From assembly GCA_034670065.1 (NCBI GenBank), contig JAXMOG010000006.1, positions 62,001 through 126,000 of the forward strand: a stretch of DNA of 64,000 nt, written 5' to 3'. A program made the position numbers and the translations under genes. Positions 1 to 8,935 of this stretch are shown here, one piece after another. Each line of letters opens with the position of its first letter. Positions within the stretch are counted from its first letter, which is position 1. The stretch comes from Mesobacterium_A sp034670065. Lineage in GTDB: Bacteria > Pseudomonadota > Alphaproteobacteria > Rhodobacterales > Rhodobacteraceae. Below the pieces are notes generated by a model, which had not been told where the DNA came from, did not search any database, and saw only the letters and a list, made by a program, of their open reading frames with translations.

Positions 1-232
1 CGCAGTCCGATGGGCATCCGGCACCCACTTAGACGCGGTGAATTGGGCTGAGTGATTTGAGTATTCCGCCTGTCTGTGCTCACCAATGCCGCCGTGTGCA
101 CCCGTGAAGTGACCGAAGTGATTTTTGAAGCATCGCTTGCGGAGGATGTCATGCTTGTTCAAGTATGATTTGTGGCGGTGTGGCTTTCACAGGCGCCAGA
201 AATCACAGTTCTTTTGGGGGTGACAGTTTTTC
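1..232. other. Left window edge without a supported gene
   Basis: No complete gene is supported here. Two short open stretches on the + strand could be the end of a gene cut by the window edge or a gene remnant: one open from position 2 to a TGA at 53-55, and one open from 61 to a TGA at 166-168. Neither has a start with a ribosome binding site or a recognisable motif. The last 20 bases hold the GGGGG-type ribosome binding site of the oxidoreductase gene that starts at 233. Confidence 0.4.
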
Positions 233-1468
233 ATGGCGGATGTTCTTGTCCTGGGTGCGGGAATGGTCGGCACATCGACAGCCTTGGCCTTTCAGGCACA
301 GGGGCATTCTGTAGCTTTGGTTGACCGCAAAGCACCGGGTCAAGAAACCAGTTACGGCAATGCAGGCGTTATTCAGGCCGAGGCTGCAGAACCCTACGCC
401 TTGCCGCGTGATCTGGGCACCTTGTTCAAATACGCCATTGGTCAAAGCAACGATGTCACATGGAATTTGCCGGGCGCTCTTTCTATGGCCCCGGCGTTGT
501 GGACGTATTTCCGGAATTCGGCCCCAAAGCGCCATGCCGCGATTTCCCAAATCTATGCGCAGCTGACAGCTCGCGCCACCGATGATCACGCGCCGCTGAT
601 CCAAGCGGCCGGGGCCCAGAATTTGATTTCCCAAGAAGGGATGGCGTTGTTGTTTCGTGACGCCAACAGCTTTGACGCGGCCGCCAAGCAGGCAGAGGCA
701 GCGTGCCAACGCTATGGCGTCACATTCCGCGCGTTGGACGGAACGGCCTATCAGGCAGAAGAGCCCGCTTTGCGGATAGCGCCCGCCGGTGCCATTCATT
801 GGCAACAAAGCTGGAACTGTTCAGACCCCGGTGGGTTAACGGCGGCTTATGCCAGCTTGTTTCAACGACAAGGTGGCGATGTGTTGGTGGGTGATGCTGA
901 AACGCTTGCGCAACGGCGTGCTGGTTGGTGCATGCAAACGGAGAGCGGTGAAATTGGGGCAAATACAGTTGTGATCGCGCTTGGACCATGGTCACCCAAG
1001 GTGCTGCGCCGGTTCGGCTATCGTATCCCGATGATTTATAAGCGGGGCTATCACGGCCACTATCAGAGCCCGGTCGGTTTGCGACGTCCGTTCCTGGACG
1101 TTGACAATGGCATTGTGGCGACCTCGATGAAACAAGGGTTAAGATTACTGACCGGAGCCCAGTTGGTGCCACAAAACGCCCCGGCAGATTCGCGCCAATT
1201 AGACCGTGGGCGAGAGGGTATCAGCGATTTTTTGGAGATTGGCCCTCGTATTGAAGAACCGCAATGGTTTGGAACGCGGCCTTGCCTGCCAGACATGTTG
1301 CCAATGGTTGGGGCTGTTGCGGGTCATGCGGGGTTGTGGGTCAATTTCGGTCATGGGCATCAAGGCTTTACCCTTGGACCGACCACCGCGCGCCTGCTTG
1401 CTGACGCACATGCGCGTGGCACGGATTTTGGCCTGAACGGGCTTGCACCCTCTGACCGTTTGAGGTGA
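233..1468 (+). CDS. FAD-dependent amino-acid oxidase/dehydrogenase (DAO family)
   Basis: The 411-residue product begins with a Rossmann dinucleotide-binding motif (VLVLGAGMVGTSTA, about residues 4-17) and has the DAO-family lead-in TSYGNAGVI near residue 40. The C-terminal FAD-contact region WVNFGHGHQGFTLGP also fits D-amino-acid dehydrogenases of the DadA type. Such flavoenzymes oxidise an amine or D-amino acid to the 2-oxo acid, usually passing electrons to the respiratory chain. The exact substrate cannot be read from sequence. The start is supported by a GGGGGTGA element about 11 bases upstream. The length is normal for the family. The next gene is a GAF-Fis regulator after 163 bases, so the two may not share a transcript. 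Confidence 0.88.
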   Translation: MADVLVLGAGMVGTSTALAFQAQGHSVALVDRKAPGQETSYGNAGVIQAEAAEPYALPRDLGTLFKYAIGQSNDVTWNLPGALSMAPALWTYFRNSAPKRHAAISQIYAQLTARATDDHAPLIQAAGAQNLISQEGMALLFRDANSFDAAAKQAEAACQRYGVTFRALDGTAYQAEEPALRIAPAGAIHWQQSWNCSDPGGLTAAYASLFQRQGGDVLVGDAETLAQRRAGWCMQTESGEIGANTVVIALGPWSPKVLRRFGYRIPMIYKRGYHGHYQSPVGLRRPFLDVDNGIVATSMKQGLRLLTGAQLVPQNAPADSRQLDRGREGISDFLEIGPRIEEPQWFGTRPCLPDMLPMVGAVAGHAGLWVNFGHGHQGFTLGPTTARLLADAHARGTDFGLNGLAPSDRLR

Positions 1469-1631
1469 GTGACGCATGGCGTTGGGCGCATGGTTTTGGG
1501 TGTCATGCCGGGCGCCTTGGACGACAATTTCTTTTTGGAAGTGTCTGAATGGCTGGGCCGATCTAAGACTTTAAGATAATTGAGAAAAGGCCGAAGCCGC
1601 CTTAGAATACTGTTTTATCAGTCGAGTAGAC

Positions 1632-2597
1632 ATGCCCATGACCCACAAAATCTCTCATGTAGACAAGGTGCTGGAGGCCGCGCAATCGGCGTCTGCGGCG
1701 GCGAAGTCACGGGTGGCTGCCAGCTGGCATCGATCGGCCATGAAGCATGGGCTGGACCCAGATGAGCGTCGTTTGCCAGAACTGATTGAAAGCCACGCCC
1801 TGAACCACCGGCGTTCAGCATCTGAAAAGCTGATGATAGTTGCCGCACCGCGTTTGGATGCGCTGTTTTCCTTGGTGGGGCAATCAGGCTGCGCGGTTTT
1901 CCTGACGGACGTGGATGGTGTGATTCTGGATCAGCGTCTTGCGGACAACGATGCAAAAGTGTTCGAAAGCTGGGGGCTGTGCACCGGGGCGGATTGGAGC
2001 GAAGAGCGTGAAGGCACCAATGGCATTGGAACCTGCCTGACGGAACAGCGGCGCGTTATCATTCATCAAGATGAACATTTCTATGCGCGCAATACTGCGA
2101 TGAGCTGTATCGATGCGCCGATATACGGTTACGATGGCCGGATCGTTGCGGCGCTGGATGTCAGTTCGGCACGCGCAGATCAGACCGAAGGTTTCAACCG
2201 CCTGATCAGTGCGCAGGTCGCGCAAACCGCCCGTGCGATTGAAGAAGCCAATTTTCGGGCCGCCTTTCCTGCTGCGCGAATTGTGGTGGCTGAAAGCGAT
2301 GACGCCGAAGCTGCAACTTTGTTGGCGATCGACGCCAATGATTTGGTTGTTGGTGCCACTCGCGAAGCGCGACGAGTCTTTGATATCGGCGGCATTGGCA
2401 AGCTCGCAGCCCGCCCCGCTGCAGATATTCTGGGGCGCGAAGATGGCCCAACAGGATTCGAAAAAGCAGAGCGTGCCGCCGTTATTCGGGCTTTGGCGCG
2501 GGCCGACGGCAACGTTTCGGCAGCCGCGCGCCAGCTGGGCGTAGGGCGCGCAACCCTGTATCGGCGCATGAAACGCTTGGGCCTGGACGAAAACTGA
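1632..2597 (+). CDS. GAF-domain, Fis-type transcriptional regulator lacking an AAA+ domain
   Basis: The 321-residue protein has an AcoR-like N-terminal region (RVAASWHRS near residue 30), a GAF sensor domain (about 70-200, containing EEREGTNGIGTCL) and a C-terminal Fis-type helix-turn-helix (GNVSAAARQLGVGRATLYRR, about 292-311). Classical AcoR activators carry a sigma54-contacting AAA+ ATPase (GAFTGA motif) between GAF and Fis. Here about 60 unrelated residues sit there and no Walker motifs are visible, so activation through sigma54 ATP hydrolysis is unlikely. It lies just upstream of an aldehyde dehydrogenase gene and a perfect DNA dyad, so it probably controls that gene in response to a small aldehyde or alcohol-derived ligand. 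The ligand is inferred. A second ATG two codons downstream is an alternative start. Confidence 0.85.
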   Translation: MPMTHKISHVDKVLEAAQSASAAAKSRVAASWHRSAMKHGLDPDERRLPELIESHALNHRRSASEKLMIVAAPRLDALFSLVGQSGCAVFLTDVDGVILDQRLADNDAKVFESWGLCTGADWSEEREGTNGIGTCLTEQRRVIIHQDEHFYARNTAMSCIDAPIYGYDGRIVAALDVSSARADQTEGFNRLISAQVAQTARAIEEANFRAAFPAARIVVAESDDAEAATLLAIDANDLVVGATREARRVFDIGGIGKLAARPAADILGREDGPTGFEKAERAAVIRALARADGNVSAAARQLGVGRATLYRRMKRLGLDEN

Positions 2598-2604
2598 GCG
2601 CAGT

Positions 2605-2622
2605 TGTCTCAGAACTGAGACA
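2605..2622. promoter_or_regulatory. Perfect inverted repeat, probable operator upstream of the aldehyde dehydrogenase gene
   Basis: TGTCTCAG-AA-CTGAGACA is an 8-bp perfect inverted repeat. It lies 8 bases after the regulator stop codon and about 100 bases before the aldehyde dehydrogenase start. The two-base centre is too small for an RNA hairpin loop, which favours a protein-binding dyad. The neighbouring GAF-Fis protein is the obvious candidate binder, by position only. Confidence 0.6.
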
Positions 2623-2724
2623 GTTTCCCTGATCCATCTATTTCCCCCCAATAGCCACCGCTGTTGTCCACGTTAGTTTCCGGCCAGCCCTAGGCGGAGG
2701 ACTTGGGGCCCAAGGAGGATCAGC

Positions 2725-4248
2725 ATGAACGACATGACTAAAACCGAAGCGGGCACCTATGTCTCGCCTTTCAAACTTCGCTATGACAACTTCATTGGCG
2801 GTAAATTCGTAGCGCCGGTAAGCGGGCGCTATTTCAAGAACGTCACCCCTATCACCGGCGAGATGATCAACGAATGCGCGCGTTCCGACGCTGCTGACAT
2901 TGAGTTGGCGCTGGACGCGGCCCATGCGGCCAAAGAAGCGTGGGGCAAAACATCAGCCACTGAGCGGGCCAACATCCTGTTGAAAATCGCCGACCGGATC
3001 GACGAGAACCTTGCGGTTTTGGCACAAGCCGAAACTTGGGATAACGGTAAGCCAATCCGCGAGACCATGGCTGCAGACATTCCGCTTTCGGCTGACCATT
3101 TCCGCTATTTTGCGGGTGTGTTGCGTGGTCAAGAAGGCAACATGAGCGAGATCGACACGGATACAGTCGCCTATCACTATCACGAACCATTGGGCGTGGT
3201 CGGTCAGATCATTCCGTGGAACTTCTCGATCCTGATGGCGGCTTGGAAACTGGCCCCGGCGCTGGCAGCGGGCAACTGCATTGTGATGAAGCCTGCAGAA
3301 CAAACGCCAGCCGCTATCATGGTTCTGGCTGAGCTGATCAACGATTTGCTCCCAGCGGGCGCACTGAATATTGTTAACGGATACGGTGCCGAAGTTGGCG
3401 CGCCGTTGGCCAGCTCGTCGCGCATTGCCAAGATCGCCTTCACCGGCTCCACCGCGACCGGTCGCCGGATCATGCAGGCAGCGACAGAAAACCTGATTCC
3501 TGTGACGCTGGAACTGGGTGGCAAAAGCCCGAACATCTTCTTTTCCGATGTGATGCGCGAAGATGATGCCTTCCTTGACAAGGCGGTCGAAGGGTTCGTT
3601 CTGTTTGCCTTCAACCAAGGTGAAGTTTGCACGTGCCCTTCGCGGGCATTGATCCAAGAAGACATCTATGAAGAATTCATTGCCCGCGCCATTGAGCGGG
3701 TCAAAGCGATCAAGCAGGGCGATCCGCGCAATCCTGAAACGATGGTTGGTGCGCAAGCCTCGACCGAGCAGCAAGAGAAAATCCTGTCCTATCTGACCAT
3801 CGGTCGCGAAGAGGGCGCCGAGGTTCTGATCGGTGGTGATGCGGCACGTTTCAATGGCGAGCTGGCGGGCGGTAACTACATTCAGCCGACGATCCTTAAG
3901 GGTCACAACAAGATGCGTGTGTTCCAGGAAGAGATCTTTGGGCCGGTCGTTTCCGTGACCACCTTCAAGGACGAAGCAGAGGCCTTGGCGATTGCAAACG
4001 ACACAATGTACGGTCTGGGTGCCGGTGTTTGGTCGCGTGATATGAACACCTGCTATCGCTTTGGCCGCGCGATTGAGGCTGGCCGTGTGTGGGTCAACAA
4101 CTACCACGCCTATCCGGCCCATGCCGCCTTTGGTGGGTACAAGCAATCGGGCATCGGTCGTGAAAACCACAAAATGATGTTGGATCACTATCAGCAGACG
4201 AAAAACGTTTTGGTCAGCTACAACCCCAACAAATTGGGTTTCTTCTGA
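2725..4248 (+). CDS. NAD-dependent aldehyde dehydrogenase (AcoD/ExaC-like)
   Basis: The 507-residue product is a full-length aldehyde dehydrogenase that oxidises aldehydes to carboxylic acids with NAD(P)+. Visible family features are the IPWNFSILMAAWKLAPALAAGN block (about 168-189), the FTGSTATGR nucleotide-contact loop, the general-base Glu in ELGGKSPN (Glu263) and the catalytic Cys in FNQGEVCTCPSR (Cys302). The pattern is closest to the acetaldehyde/short-chain aldehyde group found with AcoR-type regulators and alcohol dehydrogenases. A strong AAGGAGGA ribosome binding site sits 5 bases before the ATG. It is a single-gene transcript: a dyad operator lies upstream and a strong terminator follows. 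Confidence 0.95.
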   Translation: MNDMTKTEAGTYVSPFKLRYDNFIGGKFVAPVSGRYFKNVTPITGEMINECARSDAADIELALDAAHAAKEAWGKTSATERANILLKIADRIDENLAVLAQAETWDNGKPIRETMAADIPLSADHFRYFAGVLRGQEGNMSEIDTDTVAYHYHEPLGVVGQIIPWNFSILMAAWKLAPALAAGNCIVMKPAEQTPAAIMVLAELINDLLPAGALNIVNGYGAEVGAPLASSSRIAKIAFTGSTATGRRIMQAATENLIPVTLELGGKSPNIFFSDVMREDDAFLDKAVEGFVLFAFNQGEVCTCPSRALIQEDIYEEFIARAIERVKAIKQGDPRNPETMVGAQASTEQQEKILSYLTIGREEGAEVLIGGDAARFNGELAGGNYIQPTILKGHNKMRVFQEEIFGPVVSVTTFKDEAEALAIANDTMYGLGAGVWSRDMNTCYRFGRAIEAGRVWVNNYHAYPAHAAFGGYKQSGIGRENHKMMLDHYQQTKNVLVSYNPNKLGFF

Positions 4249-4282
4249 TCCAAGATACATAGGGTAATAGCCCTAAGTTTGA

Positions 4283-4317
4283 TGCCCCCGCCGCTTTGCG
4301 TGCGGGGGCATTTTTTT
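4283..4317 (+). terminator. Rho-independent terminator of the aldehyde dehydrogenase gene
   Basis: A 9-bp GC-rich stem (TGCCCCCGC / GCGGGGGCA, 10-nt loop) is followed directly by seven T residues. It starts 35 bases after the aldehyde dehydrogenase stop. Confidence 0.92.
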
Positions 4318-4658
4318 GGGTGAAGCTTCAGCTGGAATGCGAAATTTATCCGGCCTCGGGTTCCATCCGCCTTTTTGCACCAGCCCCAATGCCACCTATG
4401 GGCGGCCCGCATTCTTTCTGGTGAGGTTTGCCTGAAAACTGTCCTGAGTTCGCCGTGCGTCCAGAGAGGTTTGTTGGACGCTATTGCGCTCATGTGGCCA
4501 GCCAAGTGCCTGAAAGCTGTTAAGAAAACTTCTTGACCGGCACCTTTACGCCCGCCTACCCTGATATGAAAGATAGCGCGCGTAAAGAAATGTGCAATCT
4601 GACGGTTCGGTTCTGGGTGGGGCGAGGTTGCGCGGCGTGGCTGAAGGAGGGTTCTGGA

Positions 4659-5684
4659 ATGGCTGAGCGAAAAATAAAAAATATGGAGGAGTTTGCCGAA
4701 GTTAGCGGTATCTCCCGGCCGACGATTTCCAAATACTTCAATGATCCCGAAAGCGTGAGGAAGACCACCAGGCGCAAGATCGAAGACGCGCTAGAGAAAT
4801 ACAATTTTCGACCAAACATTTTTGCGATCAATCAAAACCGAAAGTTGACCAAGACGATCGGCATCGTTGTGCCTTATCTGGCGGATCCGTTTTTTGGCGA
4901 AATGGTGCGTAAGATCGAACGGCTTTGTATCGACGCGGGTTTCTGGCCAACGGTGTTTAGTGCGCATGGTCAGCAAGACCTTGAAAACAATGCCCTTGCG
5001 ACGCTTCAATCTTTGCGGCCGGCTGGTGCGTTGATTGCGCCGCTCGGGCGTCGGTCTGATTTTGAAAGCGTTAAAAAGTTTACGGAGGAAGTGCCGACGA
5101 TTGTCTTTGACAGCAACGTCGGAGTCGGCGAAGCCTTTGTTGGATCTAACAATTTTCAAAGTATAGGTTTGATCGTCGATTATCTGTGCCGTACTGGAGA
5201 GCCGCCCTGTTTCTTTGAGATGCCGCCGGTGAATCCAAACGCAAACAAGCGCCGAGACGCCTATACTCAGTCAATGGAGCGGTTGGGGCACGACCCTAAG
5301 GTTATTCAGGTTGATGGCGCTGGTTGGGAGTTTGAGCGGATCGGCCTGGAGGGTGGAATGCGCCTGATTTCGGATCGATCTTTGCCTTCCGACACGGTTC
5401 TTTGCAGCAATGATCGTCTTGCTGTGGGCTTTATTGCTGCGGCTTATCAAAAGGGATTACGTGTGGGTCACGGACCGGGGTGCGCATTGCGCGTTGCGGG
5501 CCATGATGATCATCCTTGGTCGCAATTCACGTGCCCGCCGCTGACCACTGTTTCGCAAGATTATACTGCGATTGCGGAACGCAGCGTTGAGATGCTGTTT
5601 TCGCTCATTGAGGGGGGCAGTAAGGCTGGGGAGCGGCCTGAAGTTTTGTTTGATGGGAAGCTCATTCTTCGCTCTTCGGCATAA
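4659..5684 (+). CDS. LacI-family transcriptional regulator of the polyol operon
   Basis: The 341-residue protein has a LacI-type N-terminal helix-turn-helix (MEEFAEVSGISRPTISKYFN, about residues 8-27), the hinge region, and a periplasmic-binding-protein-like sensor domain (IGIVVPYLADPFFGEMV from about residue 60). The reading frame is open further upstream, but the ATG at 4659 has an AAGGAGG ribosome binding site 8 bases before it and starts exactly where LacI proteins begin. It is transcribed in the same direction as the sorbitol/mannitol transporter operon. It is most likely that operon's repressor, released by a polyol, by analogy with LacI regulators next to other smo/mtl operons; the effector is inferred. 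Confidence 0.9.
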   Translation: MAERKIKNMEEFAEVSGISRPTISKYFNDPESVRKTTRRKIEDALEKYNFRPNIFAINQNRKLTKTIGIVVPYLADPFFGEMVRKIERLCIDAGFWPTVFSAHGQQDLENNALATLQSLRPAGALIAPLGRRSDFESVKKFTEEVPTIVFDSNVGVGEAFVGSNNFQSIGLIVDYLCRTGEPPCFFEMPPVNPNANKRRDAYTQSMERLGHDPKVIQVDGAGWEFERIGLEGGMRLISDRSLPSDTVLCSNDRLAVGFIAAAYQKGLRVGHGPGCALRVAGHDDHPWSQFTCPPLTTVSQDYTAIAERSVEMLFSLIEGGSKAGERPEVLFDGKLILRSSA

Positions 5685-5711
5685 TTATTGCGACCTCGCT
5701 GAAAGCAGAAA

Positions 5712-5727
5712 CTTTACGGGAGTAAAG
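5712..5727. promoter_or_regulatory. Candidate LacI operator upstream of smoE
   Basis: CTTTAC-GGGA-GTAAAG is a perfect 6-bp inverted repeat with a 4-base centre. It lies 28 bases after the LacI gene and 71 bases before the smoE ATG, where a promoter-overlapping operator would be expected. Binding by the adjacent LacI protein is an inference. Confidence 0.5.
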
Positions 5728-5797
5728 AAAAAGATTGACTCGCATGGGGTCGCGGACTAAATCCGGTACATCCAGTGGACCAAGGGAGGAAATTTGG

Positions 5798-7099
5798 ATG
5801 AAACTGAAGAACGCATTTCTTGCGGCTTCAGCGCTTGTATCGGTCGCATCGACCGCTGCATTCGCAGAGGAATTGACCATCGCCACCGTGAACAACGGCG
5901 ATATGATCCGCATGCAAGGCCTGACTGACGATTTTACCGCAAAAACCGGACACACAGTTGAGTGGGTGACGTTGGAGGAAAACGTACTTCGTCAGCGTGT
6001 CACAACTGATATTTCGACCAAGGGCGGTGCCTTCGATATCATGACGATCGGCATGTACGAGACACCCATCTGGGCCAAAAACGGTTGGTTGGTGTCGATG
6101 GATGATCTGTCGGCTGAATACAACGCTGATGACATTCTGCCAGCCATGCGCGGCGGTCTGTCTTATGAAGGCACCATGTATGCTGCACCGTTCTACGGTG
6201 AAAGCTCGATGATCATGTATCGCACGGACCTGATGGAGGCCGCCGGCCTGACCATGCCCGAAGCGCCGACATGGGATTTTGTTGCCGACGCAGCCCGTAA
6301 GATGACGGACAAAGACGCCGGCGTTTACGGCATCTGCCTTCGCGGCAAAGCGGGTTGGGGTGAGAACATGGCGTTCTTGACCGCAACGTCAAACGCCTTT
6401 GGCGCCCGTTGGTTTGATGAAAACTGGACCGCGCAGTTTGATCAGCCCGCATGGAAAGAAACGCTTTCTTTCTACATCGACCTGATGAATGACGCAGGCC
6501 CCCCCGGAGCATCGACAAACGGGTTCAACGAAAACTTGTCGCTTTTCCAACAGGGTAAGTGCGGCATGTGGATCGACGCAACGGTTGCGGCATCCTTTGT
6601 AACCAATCCGAACGATTCCACGGTTGCTGACAAAGTTGGTTTCGCCTTGGCACCTGATACGGGGCTGGGCAAGCGCGGCAACTGGCTGTGGGCATGGGCT
6701 TTGGCAATTCCTGCCGGTACTCAGAAAGAGGCCGCTGCGAAAGAGTTCATCGAATGGGCAACAGGCACCGGGTATATCGAGCTTGTCGCTTCCAAGGAAG
6801 GCTGGGCGAACGTTCCTCCGGGCGCGCGTATCTCTCTTTATGAGAATGCCAACTACATGGAAATTCCGTTCGCGAAGATGACTCTCGAAAGCATTCTTTC
6901 GGCAGACCCGAACAATCCTACAGTTGATCCGGTGCCCTATGTGGGTGTCCAGTTCGCGGCGATCCCAGAATTCGCGGGTATTGCCTCGGAAGTTGGTCAG
7001 GAGTTCTCGGCAGCTCTTGCTGGCCAGCAGTCGGTAGACGAAGCGCTGGCTAAGGCGCAGGCACTGACGACAGATGCGATGGAAGCCGCTGGCTACTAA
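5798..7099 (+). CDS. smoE: Polyol (sorbitol/mannitol) ABC transporter substrate-binding protein
   Basis: The 433-residue protein starts with a Sec signal peptide (MKLKNAFLAASALVSVASTA then AFA-EE, cleavage near residue 24) and continues as a family 1 extracellular solute-binding protein. It would bind sorbitol, mannitol or a related polyol in the periplasm and deliver it to the SmoF/SmoG permease. The start at 5798 is chosen because of the AGGGAGGA ribosome binding site 7 bases upstream and because the signal peptide begins exactly there; the frame extends 21 codons further 5' without a signal. Assignment to polyols rests on the operon (SmoK-type ATPase, SmoS-type SDR and mannitol dehydrogenase). 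Confidence 0.9.
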   Translation: MKLKNAFLAASALVSVASTAAFAEELTIATVNNGDMIRMQGLTDDFTAKTGHTVEWVTLEENVLRQRVTTDISTKGGAFDIMTIGMYETPIWAKNGWLVSMDDLSAEYNADDILPAMRGGLSYEGTMYAAPFYGESSMIMYRTDLMEAAGLTMPEAPTWDFVADAARKMTDKDAGVYGICLRGKAGWGENMAFLTATSNAFGARWFDENWTAQFDQPAWKETLSFYIDLMNDAGPPGASTNGFNENLSLFQQGKCGMWIDATVAASFVTNPNDSTVADKVGFALAPDTGLGKRGNWLWAWALAIPAGTQKEAAAKEFIEWATGTGYIELVASKEGWANVPPGARISLYENANYMEIPFAKMTLESILSADPNNPTVDPVPYVGVQFAAIPEFAGIASEVGQEFSAALAGQQSVDEALAKAQALTTDAMEAAGY

Positions 7100-7112
7100 C
7101 GCGTCCTCCCAT

Positions 7113-7143
7113 CTCGCGGGGCAGTAAAGCTCTGTCCCGCGAG
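7113..7143 (+). terminator. Stem-loop between smoE and smoF
   Basis: CTCGCGGG and CCCGCGAG form a perfect 8-bp stem with a 15-nt loop, beginning 13 bases after the smoE stop, followed by TATTTTA. The T-run is weak. In binding-protein-dependent operons such a hairpin usually acts as a partial terminator or 3'-end stabiliser, giving more binding protein than permease; that role is inferred here. Confidence 0.6.
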
Positions 7144-7215
7144 TATTTTAGCGTATCAGTAAAATTGAATTGACGTCTGAGGCGGGCATTTCCGCCAATG
7201 GAGGAATATTGCGCT

Positions 7216-8082
7216 ATGGCTACGCAGCAATCGCGATCCGCAGCCAGACTGATGATGGCGCCGGCAGTTATCCTGCTTTTGGGATGGATGTTGGTACCAC
7301 TCACGATGACACTGTGGTTCTCATTTAGAAAATACTTACCGCTTAGTGGTGGAGATCAGGGATGGGTTGGGTTTGACAACTATGTCCGCTTCATCAGCTC
7401 AAGCTCTTTCTGGCCAAGCGTTCTGACCACGCTGACAATCGTCGGCGGCGTCTTGTTGATCACTGTTGTACTGGGCATTCTTCTTGGCCTGCTTCTTGAT
7501 CAACCAATGTGGGGCCAAGGTGTTGTCCGCATTCTGGTGATCGCCCCGTTCTTCGTCATGCCCACTGTTTCGGCGCTGGTGTGGAAAAACATGTTCATGG
7601 ACCCGGTCAACGGTCTGCTTGCACATCTATGGAAATTCTTTGGCGCTGCGCCTGTTGAATGGCTCAGTCAGGCGTCGATCCAATCGATTATCTTGATTGT
7701 CAGTTGGCAGTGGTTGCCATTTGCAACGTTGATCCTGCTGACGGCGGTCCAATCGCTGGACAGTGAACAACTGGAAGCAGCCGAGATGGACGGAGCGCCA
7801 TTTATCAAACGCTTCTGGTATATCATCATGCCGCATCTTTCGCGGGCCATCACGGTTGTGGTGCTGATCCAGACGATCTTCTTGCTGTCGATCTTCGCCG
7901 AAATCTTTGTGACCACCCAGGGCTCATTCGGAACCAAAACGCTGACGTATCTGATCTTCCAGCGTGTTCTTGAAAGTCAAAACATTGGGCTTGGTTCCGC
8001 CGGCGGTGTTTACGCCATCATACTTGCCAATATCGTTGCCATCTTCCTGATGCGCATCGTTGGCAAAAACCTAGACGCGTAA
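7216..8082 (+). CDS. smoF: Polyol ABC transporter permease, SmoF/MtlF-type
   Basis: The 288-residue integral membrane protein has six predicted hydrophobic segments and the ABC-permease EAA loop (EAAEMDGAPFIKRFWYIIMP, about residues 192-211) that docks on the ATPase. It is a MalF-like inner-membrane subunit for polyol import. An in-frame ATG at 7198 exists, but the GGAGGA ribosome binding site lies inside that extension, 10 bases before the ATG at 7216, so the latter is preferred. It is separated from smoE by 116 bases containing a stem-loop, and from smoG by 12 bases. Confidence 0.9.
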   Translation: MATQQSRSAARLMMAPAVILLLGWMLVPLTMTLWFSFRKYLPLSGGDQGWVGFDNYVRFISSSSFWPSVLTTLTIVGGVLLITVVLGILLGLLLDQPMWGQGVVRILVIAPFFVMPTVSALVWKNMFMDPVNGLLAHLWKFFGAAPVEWLSQASIQSIILIVSWQWLPFATLILLTAVQSLDSEQLEAAEMDGAPFIKRFWYIIMPHLSRAITVVVLIQTIFLLSIFAEIFVTTQGSFGTKTLTYLIFQRVLESQNIGLGSAGGVYAIILANIVAIFLMRIVGKNLDA

Positions 8083-8094
8083 GGAGAGACAAAA

Positions 8095-8925
8095 ATGGCA
8101 CGTGCCGTCTCAACCAACCGCAAGGTCCTCAATACGGCGATCGCTTGGGGTGTCGGGCTTACCATCTTCTTCCCGATACTGTGGACAATCCTAACCAGCT
8201 TCAAAACCGAAGCCCAAGCCATCAGCGACCCTCCGGTGTTCTTCTTCTTTGACTGGACTTTGGAAAACTATTTCGTGGTGCAGGAGCGCTCCAACTATAT
8301 GCGTTTCCTGTGGAATTCGGTGTTTATCGCAGGGGGCTCAACTTTGTTGGGTATCATCATCGCGGTGCCTGCCGCCTGGTCGATGGCCTTTGTTCCTTCG
8401 AAACGCACCAAGGATATCCTGCTTTGGATGCTGTCGACCAAAATGCTACCGGCAGTCGGGGTTCTGTATCCGATCTATCTGATCTTCATTAAACTGGGGA
8501 TTCTGGACACGCGGATCGGCCTGACCATCGTTGTGATGCTGATCAACCTGCCGATCATTGTCTGGATGCTGTACACCTATTTCCGTGAAATCCCTGGCGA
8601 AATTCTGGAAGCCGCCCGGATGGATGGTGCGTCGTTGAAGGAAGAAATCCTGTATGTCCTGACGCCAATGGCAATTCCGGGCATTGCTTCGACCTTGTTG
8701 CTGAATTTCATTCTTGCTTGGAACGAGGCCTTCTGGACGCTCAACCTGACCGCTGCCAAGGCCGCACCACTAACGGCTTTCATCGCCAGTTACTCCAGCC
8801 CCGAAGGTCTGTTTTATGCAAAACTAAGTGCCGCCTCTACAATGGCGATCGCACCTATCCTGATCATGGGCTGGTTCAGCCAGAAACAACTCGTCCGAGG
8901 CCTGACCTTTGGCGCGGTGAAGTGA
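8095..8925 (+). CDS. smoG: Polyol ABC transporter permease, SmoG/MtlG-type
   Basis: The 276-residue MalG-like permease has about six membrane segments and an EAA loop (EAARMDGASLKEEILYVLTP, about residues 176-195). It forms the second half of the transmembrane channel with SmoF. An AAGGAGAG ribosome binding site lies just before the ATG. It is 12 bases downstream of smoF and 10 bases upstream of the ATPase gene, so the genes are clearly co-transcribed. Confidence 0.92.
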   Translation: MARAVSTNRKVLNTAIAWGVGLTIFFPILWTILTSFKTEAQAISDPPVFFFFDWTLENYFVVQERSNYMRFLWNSVFIAGGSTLLGIIIAVPAAWSMAFVPSKRTKDILLWMLSTKMLPAVGVLYPIYLIFIKLGILDTRIGLTIVVMLINLPIIVWMLYTYFREIPGEILEAARMDGASLKEEILYVLTPMAIPGIASTLLLNFILAWNEAFWTLNLTAAKAAPLTAFIASYSSPEGLFYAKLSAASTMAIAPILIMGWFSQKQLVRGLTFGAVK

Positions 8926-8935
8926 GGAACGAAAA

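Noticed and set aside
61..168. A short + strand open stretch at the left edge as a gene
   Set aside because: It has no credible start, is preceded by stops in its own frame at 49-51 and 58-60, and has no recognisable motif. It may be a remnant.
2953..4260. A 435-codon open frame antisense to the aldehyde dehydrogenase gene
   Set aside because: The + strand product has all aldehyde dehydrogenase motifs, its own ribosome binding site and a terminator. The antisense product matches nothing and reflects GC-biased codons.
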